Part shown: positions 38,001 through 51,209 of the stretch, in pieces
Numbering within the stretch: the stretch's first letter is position 1
How the letters are laid out: every line of letters begins with the position of its first letter
DNA from: Fasciolopsis buskii
Taxonomy: Eukaryota; Platyhelminthes; Trematoda; Plagiorchiida; Fasciolidae
DNA: 64,000 nucleotides
NCBI GenBank assembly: GCA_008360955.1
Contig: LUCM01010092.1
Span: 256,786-320,785, forward strand
Reading direction: 5' to 3'
Made by a program: the position numbers and the translations under genes
The notes under the pieces: generated by a model
Database searches by the model: none
The model's input: the letters and a program-made list of their open reading frames with translations, nothing else
What the model was told of the DNA's origin: nothing

Positions 38001-39160
38001 GATTAAACCTTTCCATTTTAATCACTTGATCATCGTCTGCCTAGGGATCATGAGCCGCGAATCTGTGATCATTTTGGTCTACGGATTATCAGCTCACCCC
38101 AAGCAGCTAAAATAGGCTGTCTCGTTTCCAGCGTAAAATTCTGGCCCGATTTATCTCGTGTCAGTCAAAAACTTATCTGGTCAGGCTAAAATTATGCGAA
38201 TTGGATAACAATTAGAAAACTTGTGTAATTCAGTATAATTACTGGTCCGAACAATGCTCGCTTAGTTATCAGCAAGATGGACAGGTCTCCTGTGTGGGAC
38301 GACGAGAGTGAACATTTCTAACTAGCACTCAGCACTGTCTGCTTTTAGATCCCTGGTAGAGTAACAACTTCTGATCTGGCACGACGCAGCACATTCGAAA
38401 TGTCATTTTTTACTGTAATTTATACTGATCAACAATGTCCCAGTCAACATGATACTGTTTTGAACGATCCAACAATTTTGTGGTTCAACATGAGTCTTCT
38501 TAAGCACGACGTCAAAGAGATAAGTCAACTTTGAACAGTTTTTCGATTGCACTACTGGAAGCCCTCGATGTCCTTTCACGGGACGGTTGTAGACGTGAAG
38601 TGCAGCGAAGTGATGTCATAGCCAACAGGTTTCTTCTATTCTAAATATTTCATCGCCCACAAAATTAAGTAAACATTACCTTGCCTTTTCTTATCTACTG
38701 TTCGTCGCACGTTTCGGTTCACAGCGATCAGTGATAGAAGGCAATACGGAATACTTGGGGCAATTCGGCGCACGGTTGATTGTTGTCATACCTATCACTA
38801 ACGAATTTTGCAACTCCACTGTTCTGGGAACAGCCTCGTTTCTTTTCTGATCCGATATTTTTTCATGTGCACACCGTGAGATCGGGCAACAGATGTCATT
38901 ATCAGCCACCCAGAGTGACAGCGATCAGCCATTTTGCTTTCCGCTTAATTTCGATATTTCTTCATTTTGACCGGACATATTTGTCTGTATAGATCTAGGC
39001 CGTTTACAAATGTACACAGAAATTGCACTCCTATCTGACGGAGTAGAGGCATGCTATTGATTGAATTGATTGAACAATTACGTCTGATTGTGCAAAAGAT
39101 ACATGTGAACCCGTAAAAAGTTTCAAAATCTTCAACTCACCTCCAAAAAGACGTATTCCA
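35065..39160. other. No confident gene; two longer minus-strand frames
   Basis: Minus-strand frames at 36450-36677 and 36835-37293 (up to 152 codons without an early ATG) look protein-like, for example GRIKYTRTKIISSDLRTDYS and PVNLSTDKCKDIPVRLQHI. I cannot assign them and found no consistent splice sites. They could be exons or old repeats. Confidence 0.3.
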
Positions 39161-39165
39161 TTGAC

Positions 39166-39363
39166 GTGGACTCACTGTTCAAAACCGTGGCTCTTCGTGA
39201 GACCGTAGACTTCTTGTGTGATTTTATTCTTTTATCAGATATTAACTTTCTCATATTGGTTGACCATTTCAAAGATCTTATCATTGTATGCACTCATACT
39301 ATTTGTTTTCATCTAGAAAACACTTCACACACACATATAGATGGTGCAGCAGTGGACAGTTAA
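39166..39363 (+). mobile_element. Penelope-like element RT fragment
   Basis: The frame reads DSLFKTVALRETVDFLCDFI, then VDHFKDLIIVCTHTICFHLE and HIDGAAVDS. These align with the PLE RT segment in the copy at 15.1-15.4 kb (VESLF..EPVNKTVGFLRDF, then FRQIDDVAMGS). The palm signature is altered (GAAVDS for GVAMGS) and a stop follows at once, so it is a dead fragment about 200 bases long. Confidence 0.6.
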
Positions 39364-39369
39364 TTATGC

Positions 39370-41275
39370 ACAACGATAGCTGACCTGTTCTTGTCCGGGG
39401 ATGAAACAAGAATGTTCAACCAGCACTTCTCAAACGTTGTTGCACAGACGTCATTGTATTTTGTCATGTTCGGTTGTTTCATCCATTGTATCAGTACTGT
39501 ACGCAATTTCAGATCCGTTCACTCACATATCTCTGTTTCTCTTATGGAATTGCTGAACAAGATCTTGAGTTTTCGGATGTCAAACTCGTAAGACCCTCAG
39601 ATGGGAACACAAGGGAACACATTCCGAAATGAATGACAAAGAGTCAAGATTTTTCTGACCGTCAACAAAACCGGAATCCTGGCTCACCAATAGCCAGGCA
39701 CATAATGGAGAGGAAATGCGAAGTTGGGCCAACTATGATATAACCACAACTCGACACGGCTAATATCCAGTGAGGAGTTGTTTAGCCTATCATATAATCC
39801 ACTTCTATGCCCTTTAAAGATACCGATGCAATCGCCCGATCTCCCGTGGAGTTCAGCTAAGTTTCATGAGTGAAACTTTCTGAGTTGTTATAATTCCTAA
39901 AAAATGTCCCGTTTATCAGATTGTTTTTTCCGACGAATGTCCCGTTTGCCTCAGATTGTTTGACATACAGATGACAAGAGTAACACAAAATGTTAACATC
40001 TTGCGGCATCTGTCTTCTTTTTGTCGTGGAAAATGCAAATCACTGCCACCAGTTTTACGGTCGCATATGTATTGCTTTTAGTTCTAGACTGTTCCGTAAT
40101 TGTTACTACTTCGAATCAGGTCTAGTCTGCTCTGGTCTAATCTTGCCATAGGAGTTGCGGCTTAGGCCAACGAGAGTATAGTTTCGCGCTCGGTCTGGTT
40201 GTAATATTCCATCACGCTTCGACAGCTGAGTTCTTTAATCCCAGGTAAGTACTGTGGGGATCACTTTGGGGATTTTCAGGGACTCATGATTCTGAAAATG
40301 GTGAAAACGAACAAACACCAGCAAGGCAACATAAACATTTGGCTGATCAAGCGGAAAACGGAGGCTCGTAGTATAAAACCATTTGCAGAGCAGGGGAGAG
40401 AGTGGGACAGTCTATGCAGGTTAATTAGAACCGGAGGATTTGGGAAGATAGGAGGAGGTTCAGAATATGATAGGGAATAGGGGCGACCAGACTCTTTCCA
40501 AGCTGGCTATACGTCTCACGGAGTGTTACGGCGTCTTGAAGCTAAGGCGATAACGCGGAATGTCAACTCGCTCGACCACCAATCGATACCCTTCCGACCT
40601 TGCATTGTTCCAATTCCCGAACCAGTCGTGTTGACACACACACACACACACACCTCTTGTCTACGTTGCCATTGGTAAAGGTTCCAGTGCTGCGACCCAG
40701 TTTGGTGAGTGCTTTAACGTTTAGCCGTCACAGTTTACTCATCTCTCGCTGATCCGGATTAACAGCGACGGACACATGAACGAACATCTGTTTAGACCCG
40801 TAACTCAGTAGGTGCTCACAAGCAACCACTGAATCAGACATCCCATAGGTATGCACCGACACACACCCACGCATATTAGAATTCGTACTGGGCTGGTCTT
40901 GTGACCATTGACCCTTACAGAACTGCACAAACGCGCACACAAGTGCACATAATTCCCTTACGAACAGATTCACGTGAGGTCGCACGCACTCATCAGCCCT
41001 GGTCTACTCCGCAAACGCATGCTGTACAACATTCTAGCACACCGTCGTGACGTGACTGACATTGACCGTTTCCTGTCTTAGGTTTGGAGATTTTCAGTTA
41101 GTGTCCCTACGAGCGTCTACTGATTGTTCGCCTATTGGGCGGTTGTGAGGCAAAGTTGAACTGACCCAAACGAACAGGTCATAGAAGGGCTCTAACGCGG
41201 CTAGGACTACCGAAACGAACTAGTAGGAAGAAACTTGAAGGGCTTTACGCAAAGCGGCCAGAATAAACCTTTCAC
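39370..41275. other. No recognisable gene; AC microsatellite at 40634-40653
   Basis: An imperfect short duplication (AATGTCCCGTTT then AGATTGTTT, 39902-39961) and ten AC units at 40634-40653 are the only structures seen. No coding region is supported. Confidence 0.35.
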
Positions 41276-41279
41276 TAGC

Positions 41280-41950
41280 CTTGAATTGATCTAAGGTGAG
41301 GACCGAGGCTGCTTCCTCTGGCAGCCTGTGTTGATGAGCTTGTGCGAGAAGAAAGCTGTCCTGTCACCTTTTTCTCGCTCTGGGTTTCTTCAGCTTTAAG
41401 CCATGCTCCCTGGTTGCTGGATTGTTATCTAACACAAACGAAAGTTTGCTTGTGTTGCTGATGCCTTTGGCAGCTTGAATGTTTCAATCAAATCCATCTG
41501 AACTCGCCGGTGCTCATGCGTTGCCAGACCCAAGATCTTCAGTTGATTTTCACAAGGCATGTCCCTAATCCCATGAATGATCCTTGTGAATATCCGCCGG
41601 ACATTTTTCAGCAATACTTGATTTTTTACTGGGTTTGGGGACCATGCCTGGATTGTGTATTCTAGATGCCGCTTTACGATGGCTCAGTAGAGCTGTGTGA
41701 GTACCCATGGATTCCTTGATTCGACAGTCCTTCGTAGCCGATAGGCTTCTCCATTCTTTTTGCGAGCGACAGATACACTCTGGTTCGAGGATTTGAAAGA
41801 CTCCTTGATGACTATGCCCAGGTCTCATCTAAGCTCCGTTGATCCTCGCAACTCTTTGGAGTTCTCCTGAGTTAGTTGCCGTTGCGTGGAATCGTCTCCG
41901 GAAAGCAACTGCTTGCATTCATTGGCATTCATCTGCATGGGTGCACAATC
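41280..41950 (-). mobile_element. CR1-like LINE, C-terminal end of ORF2
   Basis: The minus strand reads the RT thumb and C-terminus of a CR1-type LINE almost without shifts: MQMNANECKQLL, DLGIVIKESFKSSNQSVSVA, LYAIVKRHLEYTIQAWSPNP with one stop inside it, LLKNVRRIFTRIIHGIRDMP, LKILGLATHEHRRVQMDLIE, LDNNPATREHGLKLKKPRAR and LPEEAASVLTLDQFKA. It is better preserved than the copy at 2.4-3.7 kb and is 5'-truncated, as LINE copies usually are. Confidence 0.8.
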
Positions 41951-41954
41951 CATT

Positions 41955-43525
41955 GAACAATACCCACCATGTGTGACAACTTGACTCTAATGCGAGTGGA
42001 ACTGGAGTCTAGTGCTTCCCGAGTGTAAGGTTGACCGGATGACTCGACCTTTGCCGGTGAAGGAAGTAGGCTGGACAACAAACACAGACACCAATCGCAC
42101 AAACTACTGACAAGTAATCGTGAAGTATATATCATTCACCCAATTCTGATTTGCAGACGCTGTTTTGCGTTCAACCGTAGTTGTCAGTTTATGTGGGCTC
42201 AAAGTTATTCACCCGAACACGTAGCTATTTACGAAGCATCAAGCGATTTATTGTATATAGGCCAAGTCACAAAGGTAACATACAAGCTATGCAGATGGAG
42301 GGCTGTTCAAGTGTGAATCTACCAGTGGAGTCTCTCTTTAGAAAAAAACGGAAGTAGATAGTAAACGGAGGACAATATCGAACGCGGAAGCGTGGTGTAA
42401 ATTCTTGGTGGCTACTTTCTCCATCACGGGAGATTCTAACGTAATCTTTGCGGCTGATGAACATCGTAGTCGATTTGTTTTTTTAATGTACTGAAAACGT
42501 CTGCTCTATTTGAACACCGTTGTAGAGTAGAATCAAATTCGATAAAAGTGAGATCTTTTCAGCTAGATCTGAGAGTCCTTTCAAATCCATTCGTTACTAG
42601 CGATGCCATCGATTCAGATCGTTATGGGACTGTTTGTGCCGCTGATTTGATCGACCCATTTTCGAGTCACATTCTATAGTTTGACGATGTAAATGAAATT
42701 ACGCAGAACGAATTGTCAGTTCAGTTCGATTCATTTCAGTTCCAATTAGATCATACTCGTGATCTATCAGATTTACAATTGATTTTTGGCTTTTAATCTG
42801 GTCCTCACCCATACACGCAAATCGGAACACAAAATCTATTCGTCACTTTGGGAATGGCATGGGTCGATCATAGGAAACGATAATTACAATGAATCTTATG
42901 CCTGATATTGATCGCGAGAAAAATCCACTTCGAGTCCTGATAAAATGCGATGATCGAACGAGTCATTTTCGTTCTGAATTGAAAGACTGTTTTTTTTCTG
43001 CCTGTCTGTCCTCAGAAAAGGCCGGTCCGATACCACAAATTAAACCGAAAAAACTCGTAAAACGAAGCCCATCGGGGAAAAATGGAGAAAAAGTGTAGAT
43101 GAGTTGAACTTGTCGTCTATTATGGTCACCAAATTTGTGTCCCGTATTGACTAGAGAATTCCCGACGGTTTAATCACCACTCTCGATCGTTTATCAATTG
43201 GCAAAAATGAGATCTGGGTTTTAACGAATATATTTTTACTGAAATTGCACCTGTTGACAAAATTCACACCAGAGTAACATAATTGGGGGAACGAAAAATA
43301 GGCAACAAACAACGAAGACCGCTGAGACTGCGAAAAATTGTGCTCGATCGATTCTAACGCCTGACAAACTAACTTCGTTCACATGTACGGTTGTGTTACA
43401 CAAGCCGTTGATCGGAGATAGTTTCCATTGTTTACCTTTTACGACCTTCAGTAATGAAACCAAACGTACGTCATTTTTTCCGGAAGAAGTCCGCAAAGAG
43501 CAGAAAGTCACCAAATTAGAGATTG
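41955..43525. other. No recognisable gene
   Basis: A 69-codon ATG frame at 42889-43098 has a lysine-rich end (KPKKLVKRSPSGKNGEK) but nothing that identifies it. Nothing else is supported. Confidence 0.3.
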
Positions 43526-43527
43526 AA

Positions 43528-43608
43528 CCGGGATTGAGAAGAATCGAACTCGTGAACTTCAGATTGAAATACCGCGGCGTTCAATGCCTAATCATCACCG
43601 ACCAATAA
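43528..43608 (-). repeat. tRNA-like sequence, probable SINE head
   Basis: On the minus strand GGTCGGTGATGATTAGGCAT is followed by GTTCACGAGTTCGATTC, which resemble box A and box B at tRNA-like spacing. The arms do not fold into a convincing cloverleaf, so it is a retroposed head and not a tRNA gene. Confidence 0.4.
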
Positions 43609-44239
43609 TGGGTAAAGATCAAGTTTATGCCAGCCATTTTTCCGACATTCATCGCTATTAGTCGTATTAATGAAAGGGATCGACTTGTAAGCACCACAAG
43701 GCTCACAAACTGTGGCACTCAATGACAGAAATTGCGTCGTATAATTCGTGAATGAATTAAAAGAACTAATTAAAATCGACTAAACTTGCCTGGAGAATGA
43801 CCAACTGGTTTTGTTCACCAGTCACAAGCACACACCCAGCTTTGGACAACATTTATTTGTATCATTACGAAAACTACACAGACATTTTCGTCACTATGTA
43901 CTACGCTAGACTAATGTAGTTCGGATGATTAAATTCAAACACAGAATCCTCGTATCTCCGGAAGTGGACTGATGCCATGTGACATTTTATTCGACTTTGG
44001 ACACAACAATCAATCAGAAACGGAAAGCTTTAGGATATCGTCGGAGTATTGAGTGCCTTATTTCAAACAGGTAACGTGTTTACTGTTTCGAAAGAACCAA
44101 GAAGAAATTGGACCCTCTAAATTGCCTTATTTTATGTTGGCTTATATAGCACTCATCTGTGTTATCAATAAGAAAATTGTCGACTACTCCCACACATGCA
44201 GCTAATCAACCTGGCCTAGAATGCCAATTCCATCTGGTC

Positions 44240-44500
44240 TGGATCAAGTTCTTCTTGTTTTCATCTTTTATTCCAACCATCACATTATTTTCCAGAAGAG
44301 CGATGGGGCCAGCAGAGGGCCCCCAAGTCGGGCAGATGTGTTGCAGTTGGCGGATTCCAAAGCGCTACTTCTAGGCTGGAACACCATGATGTTGACCGTT
44401 TGATTACCGCCGGTCATGTTCTCCTTTCTTTCGGCCCAGTGGGAAACCTGAGTGCGATTCTGACACACCAGTTACTTGGACTTGGAACCGGCGACCGCAT
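44240..44500 (-). repeat. tRNA-derived SINE, family A, diverged copy
   Basis: On the minus strand GACTTGGGGGCCCTCTGCTG and GCCCCATCGCTCTTCTGGAA match the family A body (CACTTGGCAGCCCTCTGTTG, then GCCGCGGCCCCCTTCCTG), followed by an A-rich tail with GGAATAAAAGATGAAAAC. The head is diverged and its limit uncertain. Confidence 0.5.
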
Positions 44501-44902
44501 TTAGACGAGGGTGGAGCTGAGTCAGAATTCTGTGAATTTTGTCAAGATGTGTTGAATCGACTTCAGTCCTCTATCCCATCAAAAGCAAATAATCACAGCA
44601 AAATATCTTAAGAATTGTCCCATATATATTTGAAAGACCGGAAACATTTATCGCAACAAAATCCTTCTTAAACATGGGATTTTTGACCGCGTTTCTGCAG
44701 TGTGGCTTAGAATGTGTTCTCTTTCATTTCCAATTGATTCGTCATGCACAATTTTCTACCAACCAACCACGGAATTACTGTGCCGAGAGAGCCCTTGACG
44801 GCGATCATCTGGTGCGTAGAGGTTTGTGGCCTGCGAAATTCATTGACGAATGAGTACACTGTATCATGTGGTATTGGTGTACGGTCGACACTGGAGATCA
44901 TC

Positions 44903-44960
44903 CCAGTTAGCTTAGCGACTCACACTCATTTGTCGCCGGTCCGATTCCCAGTCAGGGTGC
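44903..44960 (+). repeat. tRNA-like promoter remnant
   Basis: AGTTAGCTTAGCGACT followed by GCCGGTCCGATTCCC resembles box A and box B with roughly tRNA spacing. No cloverleaf or family body was found, so this is a tentative SINE head. Confidence 0.3.
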
Positions 44961-44999
44961 TTTGGATGTGTACTGTTTGTGACTCCTATCAGGTCGGAT

Positions 45000-47900
45000 G
45001 ATTTGGTCAGCCAATGATTCAATTGTTTCAAGTGTTGTTTTGCACCGATGCTGAATGGCAAACCACTGAAAAACCACACGAAATCTGTTATTAGTAAATA
45101 TGATGGACAAAACAAGTGAAAATAAAGTAAAGATAAATAAAGTAAAGATATAAAAAACAAGAATCAAACACCACATTTGGGTTTGCATGCATATTTTTGG
45201 CAAAGCGCGAGGTTTCAAGTCGTGCTGATGCATGTGACCACGTGGCGACGAGATATGGTTCATGAAAATCAAAAATACTACTCGAAAATCAATAAACCCG
45301 GTGTGTTGGATGGCTGCCAGCAACAAAAAACGTCCTGGCAAACGAATCATAATGGCTGGACGTGCACACGAATGGTTCGGGCAACAGGTTTGCTGGGCTG
45401 AACGCAGACATTGATCATATCCCTAAGCTACTGCGTTCGGCGCGCCATTTGTTTGGGCTGAGTACGATTGGCCAACGAATAGGCAGTGTTGCCGATCATC
45501 TATTCACAAATAAGTCAAATGGTTCCGCGCCTAACCGGCCACATTTCGGTCATTTGCAAACCTGCATTCGAAACTGGCCGCATTTGGGTGCTGTGTCCTG
45601 GATTTCACTGTGAAATGGCTGCAGTCTCAAATAGAGATTCTTTGTGACATTCGCAGTGTTTGTGAGGAACGTAACTGATCTGCGAACTAATTTGGTCGAC
45701 AGCGTCAATTACAAACATGCATAAAAGTCCCCGTGGGACATAGGTTCATCTTGTTTGGATTCATTTCTCCGGTTTGTTTGTCGCTGTGGTTCTTGTACTC
45801 GTTCCGAATTGTCCGTGCTAATCACCACCATATTAACGGATATCTACGAGGATGATTAATCACATACACACGCAAACACGCACGTGGGTTGTGTGCCGAT
45901 GGGTCACATTGCATGAAACTGCTTCTGTTGACTGTTTGTTTACACAACCACTAATGGGTAATTGATCTGATTTAGTTTTGGGACAGGGAAGGAAAATTAC
46001 CATGCTGTCGTATCATGTGGTCGACGTGGATGGCGTGCACACATCGTGCTTCGATCTGGTGATTTATATGAACGATGAGAGTACACGTGACTCACTGTTG
46101 TGCTACGAAGGTCTGACCACTTTATATCCACTTCGCTAAGAACCATGGTTCTAGAGGCTTTGCAATTTGGACATCTTGGTATCCTTGAAATGAAGTTTCT
46201 AACCTGGCTCACTTGTTGATGGTCAGAAGTAAACAACCATTTGTGTCGTGCTGTCCAAATTTGTACTGACTGGATTCAGAGCCTTAGAAGCGTGTTCACG
46301 CTGATCAGTGAGGTTCATTATTGGGCAAATGTCATGCTGTACTTATCGTGATTCCGATTCAAGTTGGCCTCAGCACTTCCGCTGACGCCAGTCACACTAA
46401 AGTAGTCCTGCACAGGACATTTAGTCTAGCGGGAGTTCCATGTGTACCTGGAGATAAAGTGAAGTCCCAAAAAAGCGGACTGGCCTGTGTAGGCCCACTC
46501 GGATTATCCAGTTGTGGTCTGTGTGACTCTCCCAATCCATGGTTGTAGACAGCAGATGACATTGCTCAATGCCGCTGTTCGTGGTCCTCTCGGATTCAAA
46601 ATCTTTCCGCTTCCACTTAGTTGTTCAATTTATAATCTGACGGCTGATCTTTCATTTTTCTTCTTTCGACCAGAAGGCGTTGTAAAGTAGCGACGAGAAC
46701 CAGAGCACTTTGGTGCGAGGTTAATAGTTGAAAAATTGAACTAAAATTTCCAGGAAAACGGGAATCAATTCTCCTTCCCTAAAGTGACCTAATGATTTGC
46801 ACGAATGATATCTAGCTTTAAGAATTCATTGGGAAGGCTCGATAGGAATGTTAACAAGTTCCTGACACAGTGTCGGAATTCCACGCATTTGGTGAGAGAG
46901 ATAGAAGCCCACGGTAGCCGTTCAACATGACAGCGCCAGAAGAAAATCTTACTAAAACAAGAATTGGCCGAATTTTTCTGTCACGGTGAAAATGAGTTCA
47001 GACCATTCACAGCTGTTGTTCCCAATCCCACCGGCAGAGCACTGGGTTGGATCGTCGATTTAGATGACGGTTCTGTACGTTGGAAGCATCTGTTTCCGGC
47101 TATTTTAATTTCATCCTTCTGAGTTCTCGTTGAAGCGGATTTTGCTCAGTGACTCGAACAAAAATTCGCTGGTTTAATTCCTTAAGCCTGAAAGAATTCG
47201 ACACAACCTGACAAATATGCGAACGCTATAGACATTCCGATGAGTCTGATGGTCATGAATGATCTGCGAACTCATTTGTTTCGTCCTACCGATTACAGAC
47301 ACCCATGTACGGTTCCATAAGGAGTTTTTCTGCACTTTCGACTGAGTATTCTACGAATTTGACCTTCTGGGTTGGTATAATCCTGCTGCTGGCTACCGAT
47401 TGTGAGTCGCCAGTAGGACTTAGGGACATCAAAACATTCCAATTCACACTGGCAAAATGGCTGTCTAAATCTAGCAAAAATGACAACGTGGCTGGGCTAG
47501 ATCTAAGCCCGGGGAAGATGTTGTATCCCGGTGCAATTGGGAAATAGTTCTCGAATGAACAAATTTTGATCCGGAGTGTTTGTTTGATAAATGTGAATTT
47601 GACCAGCTCGAACTGGATGAAACGGAGGCGGATGGGAAACGCGATTTGTGAGACGAATCAAATCTGAGGTTGTAACAATCCAGCACTTGTTAGAGCGCAC
47701 CAAGCCCGGGAGCAGTTATGTCCCCGTCGGTTAGGGTAACTGTCGGGTGTTTGTACATTCTTCACATTGTGTTCAAGGTGCACGTACCGGTGAACTTCGC
47801 AATGATTGGTGATGTTAACTTTCCTATACTACGGGGCGTGATTGTAACAAGACATCCTGTCGCACTGACAATAAGTCGGTAACCTGAATCCGTCGATCTT

Positions 47901-49000
47901 CTAGTAGCTGTGCGATTTCAGCAGAAACTGATTAGCACATTCGGAATCTGTGAACGCGGGAAAGAATTCACTTAAAAACTTTACAACCGGTGTTCCTGAT
48001 CAGCCAGCGCAGATACCATAATGTGAGCCCCCCAATCACTTGTCGTGGACAGTTATACAAATTATCTTTATTGTTTTCCAGTCCGACAGCATTGTTTCCC
48101 AGCCTGGCTGTTATGATAATTGGTTTGACTCAGCCTCGTTAGAAGTCGGGTAAAACTAAAAATACACTAATAACGGAACTAAGATTATCATTCGAGCTTT
48201 CCCCCTGCTATTTTCATTTACGGATTCACCAAGCAGTTCCTCCGCTTGGTTATTGAGACAGGTTTCACGCGGTAGGATCAAAACGAAATGGTTGTATGGT
48301 GGTATAGCAAAGATGGGATAACCGGTCCATTCCAACGCTAGAATCCTTGTTGTTCGCTTTAATGACGATCCTCTTGCAGTATAAGCCTAATGGATAATGC
48401 ATATCCGCGGCGAAACACGAATTTGCCCCCGCATCCTCTATCGTACGACGTACGACGAACGACATCAGGCCCTCTGGTTCGACAGATTTCCATACCCAAA
48501 AAGAACAAGACGCTATCTGGTCCTTTGAAATCGTGATTTACTAAATAGCACCAAAGCCACAACCTTTGCTGCACCGAAATGAACTCAGGATGAACTGAAG
48601 GGATGATCAGGGGGAACGAAACCTCCTAAGTGGTGTGCCAATGAACTGGCAGTCTCCACAACTATGTTTAGGCCTCAGCTGCGCAAATCCGATGAGGAGC
48701 AGTAACCACGAGACAGTTCTGCACGGTCCTGGAAACATTATTCCAGGCATCTTCATACTACTTAGTGGCTTGTGACAGACGCTGTTATCGTTCGGTGGAT
48801 CGACACTTGATCGGTCATGGTCCAGTGGGCAAATTCACGGTGCTCGAGCTTGAGTGGATCCAAATCCTTCACCGTTTGTCACTTCTTTAATCGCCAGCCT
48901 GTCAACTACTGCGGTCCCTTCCAGAAGAGTTTTGCGCCTTCTACTTAGGTAACAAAGTGGATTTGGTTACTTTATTATGACAAAAAGCTATCTATTGACA
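45000..49000. other. No recognisable gene
   Basis: Frames such as 45362-45613 (plus) and 46321-46548 (plus) look partly protein-like but match nothing I know and have no clear exon borders. A phrase TGATCTGCGAACT.ATTTG occurs at about 45678 and 47260, hinting at another old repeat. Confidence 0.3.
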
Positions 49001-49004
49001 CATT

Positions 49005-49010
49005 TTTATT
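49005..49010 (-). terminator. Candidate polyadenylation signal of the UCH gene
   Basis: AATAAA on the minus strand, about 210 bases after the stop codon at 49221-49223. The motif is common in AT-rich DNA, so only its position supports it. Confidence 0.35.
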
Positions 49011-49220
49011 TCTCATACACGGTGTTCGATCAGGAGCGTTTCCTTGATCCATCGATCTCCAAAAAACACGACCTTAACAAACCCCATATGCTATTACTGC
49101 CAGTTGAAAGAAACAATCCCCACTCGCAAAAGAATGAATGACTAGTTCTTATTATTTCTTATTATTTGAAGTACATACTCAACGATTAGATATGTTCAAC
49201 AAATTCACAGGTCGTACAGT

Positions 49221-50985
49221 TTACGAGGATAGAACCAACATACTGAAGTTGACCTTATTGGAATCACGTTCGACAAACTTTTTGATGACTTTGGCCGTGT
49301 CTTGAAGGAGGGTGCCGTCAGTCGTGTTGCCATGTGTGACTGGGAGAGCTCGACGACCATCTGTTGGTAGAGTAAGAAGAAGTGAAACATCAGTGCTAAA
49401 TTAAGCGGAATGTAGTCTTTCAACCTCTCCATCTGACATAAGTCAACCACGCAAATCGTGACCTGAACAGGGAACAGTACCCCGTCAACGTTCTCGGTAC
49501 CGGGATGTCCTCAAGCAAACTCGCTGAGTGATTAGTTAGACAGAAAAATGAACGCTGGTTTTTTCCAACCGCCTGTAAGATCAATCACTACAAGTTGAAT
49601 TCATGACTAGATCACATGGGAATTCCCATCCTTCAAAGGATGCTGATGCAATCGAGTTTTTCAGATGTTCGCTGTTGTCATTATTGGCATGAGTATAAAA
49701 CCCGCCTATCTCAGGCTCGTTGTCAGTTCAATAAAAACATCAACATGCAATGAAATCCGGGGCTAGGAACATAAAATAATCCTAGAAGGGCGGCCGACTG
49801 GCTCTAAACACTGATTCTGTACGTGCGTGGTCACGTGGTTAGTCTACTAAGAAAACGTATTCAAATGGAAACCAGCATTGTGCACGGTGAGTCCAAGTGG
49901 ACGGTCGTTATCTAGGTCAGTTGGGGAACAATGAGGGTGGGAACTAATCAATAGGAACCAATTTTGATGAGTATTTACCAATAATTTATACACTACTTGA
50001 TGGACGAGTTCCTAATCAGACTTTCAAGTATTTGTACTAAATTAACAAAAAAGACGATTTCAAAACCGGGATTATCAAACGCAACCTACCCAGTTCGTAC
50101 AAATGACCTTTGTGATGAATGAAACACACATAGAGTTGATTTGTTTCACTCTCTCTAGCAGGCGTTTTCGATTGTCCTTCTTTTGCCATTGTCTCGTGTA
50201 AATTGAACAAATCCTACCAACAAAGCGGAGATGGAAGAGAAGAGTATGATGAACATGTGATCGGATCATAGCATGATATGCGAGACAAACAAATGCACGA
50301 GCACAGCCTGGATTTACCTTTTCATGTTCCATGGCGTGACCGCGTTCGGCTGGTGTCATTTTCTTGATCTTGCTCACAAATGTGTCAAGCACGGATCCGG
50401 CTGCACGATGGGGTGTCGAGGGAGAAAATAGTATCGAAACTGGTCATTCGCAATGAGTGCTCGGACCACGGACAGGCTAGCCAAAGTTTTTCCAAAATTA
50501 TTAGTCTTGGGTGACAGTTGGGGCCTCTTAACCAGATTGTATTAAAACGAAAGGCCATGAACATGTATGAATACAAAACACTTTACGATAGAATCATTGA
50601 AAAAAATTAGTCCATCTTGAGCAAAACTTACGTTCCACTGGGATCAGTTCATTACAGTTTATCAACGCGTGCAGAATGGCCACACTACCACAGGCTTGGT
50701 CCACGGTCTGTTTAATCACAGTGACCGTCTCGTCAGCGGTTTCCTGGCCCAATTTCTTCTCCAGTTCCGCTTCGGACTTGGGGAATACCAAAAGGACGGC
50801 AGCCACTTGACCGGTGATTGTGTTCAAGTTTTGTTCATCCAAGCCGAGAATATCGTGGAATTTCCACGGGCCTTTTACACCCAGCTTTTCCAAGTACTAA
50901 AAGTACACCGTATGTTCAGTGCAAACCGAGGCGGTCTTACTTTGTTCAACACATCAGGATTTGCCTCAAGCGGTAACCAGCGCAT
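49221..50985 (-). CDS. Ubiquitin carboxyl-terminal hydrolase, UCH-L1/L3 family, with catalytic His replaced by Leu
   Basis: Cytosolic cysteine-protease fold of family C12, which removes small adducts from the ubiquitin C-terminus. Five exons on the minus strand: 50985-50941, 50896-50632, 50400-50318, 50213-50090, 49360-49221. All introns are GT-AG and all phases agree (0, 1, 0, 1), giving 218 residues (human L1 and L3: 223 and 230). It starts MRWLPLEANPDVLNK, the family's N-terminus. KQTVDQACGS holds the oxyanion Gln78 and nucleophile Cys84. HLYELDG holds the acidic Asp173. HETMAKEGQ lies near the crossover loop, and the end is SMLVLSS. In ungapped alignment with UCH-L3, the catalytic His of LHFIALV is Leu158 here (QLYVCF, codon CTC at 50133-50135). 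No other His fits that place. Known biochemistry of the family predicts loss of hydrolysis with ubiquitin binding possibly kept. One base (CAC to CTC) explains it, so error or polymorphism must be excluded. Confidence 0.93.
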
Positions 50986-51068
50986 AATGAACGAGAAAAC
51001 TTCACAGCTCAAATGAGGATTACACGTTTGGGAAGCGGGTTTTATTGTGAACTGGCGTTGGACGGTGG

Positions 51069-51077
51069 ACCAATCAG
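51069..51077 (+). promoter_or_regulatory. CCAAT box upstream of the UCH gene
   Basis: ACCAATCAG lies 85 bases upstream of the UCH start codon, in inverted orientation relative to the gene. CCAATCAG is the strong form of the NF-Y site, which works in both orientations. It supports exon 1 as the true first exon. No TATA box is evident. Confidence 0.4.
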
Positions 51078-51209
51078 AAACCAACGAATTCAAGCAGCTA
51101 AACAAATTAGATCGGGAGCACGTGAACGAAATTCAGACGCGTTCCTTACTCTCTCGTGTGTGTTTGTATGTGCTTATGTATTGGTGAGCGAGCCAGTGAT
51201 TGAGCTTAC

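Noticed and set aside
38690..38860. Words KAIRNTWGN and RLIVVIPITNEFCNSTVLG, in two frames, resembling the start of a GT31 galactosyltransferase domain
   Set aside because: The match is short, needs a frameshift and has two stops just before it. No DxD region follows. It could be chance or a very old pseudogene.
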